Shown piece after piece: positions 59,230-64,000 of a stretch of 64,000 bases of DNA. A program made the position numbers and the translations under genes. The stretch spans positions 372,001 to 436,000 of the forward strand of contig JAQAHH010000006.1 in the NCBI GenBank assembly GCA_030783905.1, read 5' to 3'. Below the pieces are notes generated by a model, which was not told the DNA's origin, searched no databases, and saw only the letters and a program-made list of their open reading frames with translations. The first letter of the stretch is position 1. Every line of letters begins with the position of its first letter. The stretch comes from Bisgaard Taxon 45 (GTDB lineage: Bacteria; Pseudomonadota; Gammaproteobacteria; Enterobacterales; Pasteurellaceae).

Positions 59230-60185
59230 ACAGTCCATTTCATTTCCCGTCTTTAGTATGGGATCACACCATTGCCGTTTATTTGTTTTTATTGGGGATC
59301 TCGGCCGGCGCGACCATGTTAGCGGTATTACTGAAACGCGCGGGCTTAGCGGGTGAAGATCCGTCACAAAATAATGTGCTACGCTGTACGGCATTGTTAG
59401 CACCATTAAGCATTATCATTGGGTTAGTGATTTTGATTTTTCACTTAACCAAACCTTGGACTTTCTGGTACTTAATGTTTAATTACAGCACGACATCTAT
59501 TATGTCGATGGGCGTGATGTTATTCCAAGTGTATATGCTATTTTTACTTGTCTGGTTGGCGATTATTTTCCATCAACTTATCGCCAGCTTAATTGACAAA
59601 TATGCCAAACCGCTCGGCTTTGTGAATAAGTTAATTACCTTTGCCACCAAATTTACCAGTTTAATTGAGATTGTTTTAATCTTTCTATCTGTTTTATTAG
59701 GGGCGTATACGGGGTTCTTATTATCCGCCTTAATCAGTTATCCAATGTTAAATAACCCAGTATTACCTGTTTTATTCTTAGCATCAGGGACATCATCGGG
59801 TATTGCCGCATTGATTTTCTGTACCTTGTTATTTACCAAAGAAGAGACACATTCTGCCTCATTAGGTTTCTTGCATAAATTCGAGTTGCCAGTGGTGTTA
59901 ATTGAGATCTTCTTACTTGCCGCCTTCTTTATTGGCTTGTATTTAGGAGGAGGACAAAAAACGGTTGCTTTTGAAACCGCACTTTTAGGTGGCTTTTGGG
60001 CTAATGTGTTTTGGATTGGTGTGGTGGGCGTTGGCTTAGTGTTACCTTTATTGCTCAACGGCATCGCCAATCAGCAGCTCAAACACAGCAAAGGCTTTAT
60101 GCTATTGGTCGCTTGCTTAGGCTTAATGGGCGTGCTATGTTTGCGTTTCTTTATCCTTTATGCTGGCCAAATGACCCTTGCATAA
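59226..60185 (+). CDS. nrfD: Menaquinol-oxidising membrane subunit NrfD
   Basis: A 319-residue integral membrane protein with eight or nine segments, of the NrfD/PsrC family. It begins FHFPSLVWDHTIAVYLFLLG, and contains TKPWTFWYLMFNYSTTS after the third segment. It oxidises menaquinol and passes electrons to NrfC. Its gene overlaps nrfC and is followed by a terminator. Confidence 0.95.
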   Translation: MNSPFHFPSLVWDHTIAVYLFLLGISAGATMLAVLLKRAGLAGEDPSQNNVLRCTALLAPLSIIIGLVILIFHLTKPWTFWYLMFNYSTTSIMSMGVMLFQVYMLFLLVWLAIIFHQLIASLIDKYAKPLGFVNKLITFATKFTSLIEIVLIFLSVLLGAYTGFLLSALISYPMLNNPVLPVLFLASGTSSGIAALIFCTLLFTKEETHSASLGFLHKFELPVVLIEIFLLAAFFIGLYLGGGQKTVAFETALLGGFWANVFWIGVVGVGLVLPLLLNGIANQQLKHSKGFMLLVACLGLMGVLCLRFFILYAGQMTLA

Positions 60186-60200
60186 GGATTGAATTGAATC

Positions 60201-60228
60201 AAAAAGGCGGACTTGAGTTCGCCTTTTT
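60201..60228 (+). terminator. Terminator after nrfD
   Basis: AAAAAGGCG (60201-60209) pairs with CGCCTTTTT (60220-60228) with inner pairing broken by one G-T. It separates structural nrfABCD from the lyase genes nrfEFG, probably reducing the level of the latter. Confidence 0.8.
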
Positions 60229-60261
60229 GATACCTCGTCCGTTAGAGTATGTTGAGTGAAT

Positions 60262-62211
60262 ATGATTCCCGAACTTGGTTTTTTTGCCTTACTGATTGCA
60301 ACATTTTGTGCCTTGCTACTCGCCTTGGTGCCACAACTTGGCATTGTGTTGCGTAAGCCTTATATGGTTGGTACAGCTTGGAATTTAAGTTATTTGTTCG
60401 GTATTTTTACGAGCATTGCCTTATGCTGTTTGGCTTATGCCTTTGCGGTCGATGATTTTTCTGTGCAGTATGTGGCACAGCATTCTAATTCACAACTTCC
60501 GATTTTCTTTAAAGTGTCTGCTACTTGGGGGGGGCATGAAGGATCGATGCTATTTTGGCTTTTTGCGCTGGCCATTTGGCTGATGTTATTTGCCTTTTCA
60601 AGCCGACATAAAGATCCGATTATTTCTGCCAGAGCCTTGTCTGTGCTGGGGCTTATTTGTCTGGGTTTTTGCTTATTTATTTTGTTGTTATCCAACCCCT
60701 TTGAACGCAGTTTTCCGCAAGCCTTTGAAGGGCGTGATTTAAACCCGATGTTACAAGATGTGGGGCTGATCTTTCACCCGCCTTTATTGTATTTAGGCTA
60801 TGTTGGCTTTGCGGTCAATTTTGCTATTACCATTTCTGTTTTAGTGAGTGGGCATTTAGATGCCGCTTTGGCACGCATGATGCGCCCGTGGGTATTGGTT
60901 TCTTGGTTATTTTTAACCTTAGGGATAGTACTCGGTTCTTGGTGGGCGTATTACGAACTTGGTTGGGGTGGTTGGTGGTTTTGGGATCCTGTCGAAAATG
61001 CCTCATTAATGCCTTGGTTATTAGGCTTGGCGTTATTACACAGTTTAGCTATTACGGAACAGCGGGGCATTTTTAGCTACTGGACGATCCTTTTCTCGCT
61101 CTTGGCATTTTCGTTCAGTTTATTAGGAACCTTTATTGTACGTTCTGGCGTATTAACGTCCGTACACGCCTTTGCCGTTGACGCGGATCGTGGCATTGCG
61201 TTATTACTATTATTTTTCTTATTAACAGTAGGGGCGTTAACCTTATTTGCATTAAACGTTAACTTGCCACAACGTGTAGTGCGTTTTCGTTTGGTTTCAA
61301 AAGAAAATGCCTTTCTATTGCTGAACATTTTATTAACAGTTGCCACATTCAGTGTCTTTTTAGGCACCTTTTATCCTCTTGTATTTACGGCCTTGCAATG
61401 GGGATCCATTTCTGTCGGTGCCCCCTATTTTAATATGATTTTCATGCCGCTTTTGCTGATGACAATGCTTGCGATGATTGTGGTATTGTCTTTGCATTGG
61501 AAACGGATGAATACGGTCCGTTTTGTACAGCGACTGTTATTGTTATGTCCTGCTCTCGTCATAGCCTATGGGTTAATTGATTATTATGTGGATCATCAGG
61601 AAGCCCGCTATTTCAACTTGATTGCCTACACCTTATTAAGTGTGGCGATTTGGTTGCTACTTGCTACACTCTGGTCGCCTTGGCGAAAAATGACACTCAA
61701 ACAGTTGGCCATGGTGATAGCCCATTTAGGTGTCGCGGTCACTGCAATTGGGGCAATTATGAGCAGTTATTACAGCAGTGAAATGGGTGTGCGCCTTGCC
61801 CCACAACAAAGCCAACAGCTCGGCGATTACCAATTTCATTATCGCGGCTTTCAAAATGTGTTAGGACCGAATTATACCAGTGAAAAAGCCCATTTTGTGG
61901 TGACCAAGCAAGGTCAACCTTATGCAGAGATTTATCCAGAACGTCGTTATTATGATGTGCGTACCATGAACATGAGCGAAGTCGGCATTGATTGGGGTTG
62001 GTTTGGCGATCTATATATTGTAATGGGCGATAAATTAGGGCAAGGCGAATTTACTTTCCGTTTGCAATATAAGCCGTTTGTTCGCTGGTTGTGGTTGGGG
62101 GGGCTGTTAATGGCTTTGGGAGCGTTATTGGCGGTGTTTGCTTTACGTCGTAAGCCAGATAGCACAACGCCTGAGATTGGTAACGTAATGAGTCATCACA
62201 CGAGAGATTGA
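60262..62211 (+). CDS. nrfE: Heme lyase subunit NrfE (CcmF paralogue)
   Basis: A 649-residue membrane protein with about 15 segments. Its WWD motif [20 protein letters not shown] is almost the same as in CcmF, as is the region [20 protein letters not shown]. With NrfF and NrfG it attaches heme to the CxxCK site of NrfA. An in-frame GTG lies two codons upstream; the ATG at 60262 aligns with the CcmF start (MIPELG against MIAELG). It ends just before the thioredoxin gene. Confidence 0.93.
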   Translation: MIPELGFFALLIATFCALLLALVPQLGIVLRKPYMVGTAWNLSYLFGIFTSIALCCLAYAFAVDDFSVQYVAQHSNSQLPIFFKVSATWGGHEGSMLFWLFALAIWLMLFAFSSRHKDPIISARALSVLGLICLGFCLFILLLSNPFERSFPQAFEGRDLNPMLQDVGLIFHPPLLYLGYVGFAVNFAITISVLVSGHLDAALARMMRPWVLVSWLFLTLGIVLGSWWAYYELGWGGWWFWDPVENASLMPWLLGLALLHSLAITEQRGIFSYWTILFSLLAFSFSLLGTFIVRSGVLTSVHAFAVDADRGIALLLLFFLLTVGALTLFALNVNLPQRVVRFRLVSKENAFLLLNILLTVATFSVFLGTFYPLVFTALQWGSISVGAPYFNMIFMPLLLMTMLAMIVVLSLHWKRMNTVRFVQRLLLLCPALVIAYGLIDYYVDHQEARYFNLIAYTLLSVAIWLLLATLWSPWRKMTLKQLAMVIAHLGVAVTAIGAIMSSYYSSEMGVRLAPQQSQQLGDYQFHYRGFQNVLGPNYTSEKAHFVVTKQGQPYAEIYPERRYYDVRTMNMSEVGIDWGWFGDLYIVMGDKLGQGEFTFRLQYKPFVRWLWLGGLLMALGALLAVFALRRKPDSTTPEIGNVMSHHTRD

Positions 62212-62213
62212 GT

Positions 62214-62774
62214 ATGCAAGCTAATCCGAAAAAAAATAATGCCTTCGTGTTTTTACCGCTTTTTTTGCTTTTAGCGTTGTGCATCTTATTGTTAATTGGG
62301 TTACAACAAGATCCGAAAAAAATTGCCTCGGCTTTAATCGGGAAACCCGTGCCGACGTTTTCGCAGCCTGATTTATTGCAAGCAGAGGTCCGCTTAACCA
62401 ATCAAGACTTACCAAAACAGGTGTTTTTGCTCAATGTGTGGGGCAGTTGGTGTGCCTATTGTCAAAAAGAGCATCCTTTCTTGCTGCAATTATCCAAATC
62501 AATACCGATTGTCGGCTTAAATTACCGTGATAAACCACACAATGCCCTAGCGATGTTGACGCAAATGGGCAATCCTTTTCAGTTAGTGATTCAGGATGGT
62601 AAAGGGAAATTGGCGCTCGAACTCGGTGTAGATGGCGCGCCTGAAACCTATTTAGTGGATCAACTGGGAGTGATTCGCTATCGCTATGTTGGGCCATTAA
62701 GTTCTGATGTTTGGCAAAAGATATTGCTACCAGAGGTGCAAAAATGGGAGGCAGAACATGCAAAAGTGCGGTAG
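62214..62774 (+). CDS. DsbE-type thioredoxin of the nrf cluster
   Basis: A 186-residue membrane-anchored thioredoxin with N-terminal helix (FVFLPLFLLLALCILLLIGL), active site NVWGSWCAYCQKEH and the cis-Pro block GVDGAPETYLVD. It is a paralogue of CcmG at 47075. E. coli nrf lacks such a gene, and it probably reduces NrfF or the NrfA heme-site cysteines. An in-frame TTG overlaps the nrfE stop, but the ATG at 62214 is preferred. Its end overlaps nrfF by 17 bases. Confidence 0.9.
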   Translation: MQANPKKNNAFVFLPLFLLLALCILLLIGLQQDPKKIASALIGKPVPTFSQPDLLQAEVRLTNQDLPKQVFLLNVWGSWCAYCQKEHPFLLQLSKSIPIVGLNYRDKPHNALAMLTQMGNPFQLVIQDGKGKLALELGVDGAPETYLVDQLGVIRYRYVGPLSSDVWQKILLPEVQKWEAEHAKVR

Positions 62775-63243
62775 GTTTTTACTCGCTTTTCTCCTTTATA
62801 TAAGCCTTTTTGCGCAGGCAGACATGGTGGATACCTACCCATTTCACACGCCTGAAGAACGGGTACGAGCCGTTGAATTAGCAAAATCGTTGCGTTGTCC
62901 ACAATGCCAAAATCAAAACTTGGTAGAATCTAACTCACCGATTGCCTATGACTTACGTCTCGAAGTGTACAACATGGTCAATGAAGGTAAAACCAACCAA
63001 CAAATTGTGGAACTGATGACCACACGCTTTGGTGATTTTGTGTTGTATAAGCCACCGTTTCAATGGACAACCTTATTTTTGTGGGGCGCGCCAGTTGTAT
63101 TATTGTTATTGGCGTTTGGCTTAATGTGGCGTGATACAAAAGGGCGAAGTAAACGTCGCGCTGCCATCAAATTGGATCAGACGCAACAAGACAGGTTGCA
63201 ACAGTTATTAAACCAAGCTGAAAAAACAGGAAACGAAAAATGA
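62758..63243 (+). CDS. nrfF: Heme lyase subunit NrfF (CcmH-like)
   Basis: A 161-residue protein with signal peptide (FLLAFLLYISLFAQA) and the redox motif LRCPQCQNQNLVESNSPIA, then a membrane segment near residue 105-125 and a basic tail. It handles thiol exchange at the NrfA apo-protein together with NrfE and NrfG. GGGAGG precedes the ATG at 62758. A USS overlaps its first codons. Confidence 0.93.
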   Translation: MQKCGRFLLAFLLYISLFAQADMVDTYPFHTPEERVRAVELAKSLRCPQCQNQNLVESNSPIAYDLRLEVYNMVNEGKTNQQIVELMTTRFGDFVLYKPPFQWTTLFLWGAPVVLLLLAFGLMWRDTKGRSKRRAAIKLDQTQQDRLQQLLNQAEKTGNEK

Positions 63244-64000
63244 TGTGGTGGGGATTAGCGTTTTTTGCGTGGTTGATTGTCGTGTTGTTATTGTTACCCT
63301 TGCCGAGATGGCAAGCGTGGCAAACCCAATATCGTCAGCAACAAAATATCGCACTTTATCGTGAGAAAATGGCAATGAAGCCAGCACAAGCGTTAGAAGT
63401 AGAGCTGAGCCAACGCTTATTAGAAGATGAAACATTTTTCCAAAATAGACCACGCGTTGAACAGCAACAGGAGAATGGCACAGAACGCTTTTCGCTCAGA
63501 TTTAATCTGTGCCTTATCGCCTTATTGTTGATTATCCCAACCCTGTATTATTTTTCCTTGCCACGTTATGCTGCAGTAGAAACCGGTGAACAGGCCTTTT
63601 GGCAACAACAAAGGCAATTAATGGAACAAGCGATTTCGCAGCAACAGGAAGACAAAATTAGCCAAATTCAGCAAAGATTACGTCAAGATCCGAATCATGC
63701 TGAAAATTGGCTAGCCCTAGGGCAAGCTTATTTGGATAATCACGAAGTGGAGCATGCTTTAATTGCCTATGACAATGCGCGCCAATTATTAGGTGATAAA
63801 CCTTATGTGCTTGGTGCGTTGGCAACAGCGTATTATTATCAAGCGGGACAGACGATGACAGCACAGGTGGAGTCATTATTAACTCAAGCCTTACGTGCCG
63901 ATCCTGTTGAAAGCGCAAGTCTGTCTTTGATTGCGACGGAAGCCTTTGTGCAAGGAAATTATCAGAAAGCCGCACAAACTTGGCAAAAAATGTTAGACTC
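63240..64000 (+). CDS. nrfG: TPR-containing NrfG/CcmI-like protein (partial)
   Basis: The frame opens with ATGATG overlapping the nrfF stop and is still open at the window end, giving about 253 residues. It has two membrane segments (about 2-20 and 90-108) and a periplasmic TPR domain starting near residue 145 (NWLALGQAYLDNHEVEHALI). The two-segment layout is that of CcmI; E. coli NrfG is shorter with one segment. It should bind the C-terminus of NrfA for the lyase. Confidence 0.88.
   Translation, partial: MMWWGLAFFAWLIVVLLLLPLPRWQAWQTQYRQQQNIALYREKMAMKPAQALEVELSQRLLEDETFFQNRPRVEQQQENGTERFSLRFNLCLIALLLIIPTLYYFSLPRYAAVETGEQAFWQQQRQLMEQAISQQQEDKISQIQQRLRQDPNHAENWLALGQAYLDNHEVEHALIAYDNARQLLGDKPYVLGALATAYYYQAGQTMTAQVESLLTQALRADPVESASLSLIATEAFVQGNYQKAAQTWQKMLD

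Overview
The window looks like chromosomal DNA of a Pasteurellaceae bacterium, most likely Pasteurella multocida or a very close relative. Four things point there. About thirty copies of the 9-base uptake signal AAGTGCGGT / ACCGCACTT can be counted by eye. The proteins closely resemble Haemophilus and Pasteurella orthologues. The BamA is of the Oma87 type, and complete ccm and nrf cytochrome c clusters lie close together. The species is inferred from recall, not from a search. No rRNA, tRNA, CRISPR array, IS element or prophage was seen; this is dense core genome with a few less-known genes.

Layout. (1) 1-5452, minus strand: a four-gene exporter operon (HlyD-type adaptor, RbbA-type double-ATPase/permease, YhhJ-type permease, NodT-type outer-membrane lipoprotein cut by the window edge). 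(2) 5567-20647, plus strand: rpsB-tsf-pyrH-frr-dxr-uppS-cdsA-rseP-bamA-skp-lpxD-fabZ-lpxA-lpxB-rnhB, linking translation, isoprenoid and CDP-diacylglycerol synthesis, outer-membrane assembly and lipid A synthesis in the usual gammaproteobacterial order. (3) 20679-27022: a YfbS-type transporter, a three-gene phospholipid cassette (YnbA-type phosphatidyltransferase, acyltransferase, second CdsA), then mogA, glnB and an AI-2E family permease. (4) 27272-27793: a small HXXEE membrane protein. (5) 28018-33922: rlmN-pilF-rodZ-ispG-hisS-yfgM. (6) 34133-42024: an isoprenylcysteine methyltransferase-like protein, then cpdB, sodA and maeB on the minus strand, then rsuA and a Bcr/CflA exporter on the plus strand.

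(7) 42165-48995: ccmABCDEFGHI, the full System I cytochrome c maturation set, behind a candidate FNR site. (8) 49148-50492: a YaeR-type VOC protein and two secreted proteins, one a lipoprotein. (9) 50547-55157, minus strand: purM-purN, upp, uraA and hda, with a strong PurR operator upstream of purM. (10) 55401-55877: a lipoprotein resembling Haemophilus surface adhesin protein E. (11) 56252-64000: nrfABCD followed by nrfE, a second DsbE-type thioredoxin, nrfF and the start of nrfG.

Regions 7 and 11 work together. Ccm attaches heme at CxxCH sites, while NrfEFG is the dedicated lyase for the CxxCK site of the nitrite reductase NrfA; NrfBCD carry electrons from the quinol pool. The ccmFGHI and nrfE-thioredoxin-nrfF-nrfG blocks have the same order and look like paralogues. 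Candidate FNR (sodA, ccm), CRP (cpdB), Fur (nrf) and PurR (purM) sites suggest control by oxygen, carbon, iron and purines. I found no clear-cut new system; the least understood parts are the phospholipid cassette, the HXXEE gene, the two secreted proteins at 49546-50492 and the long leader before nrfA.
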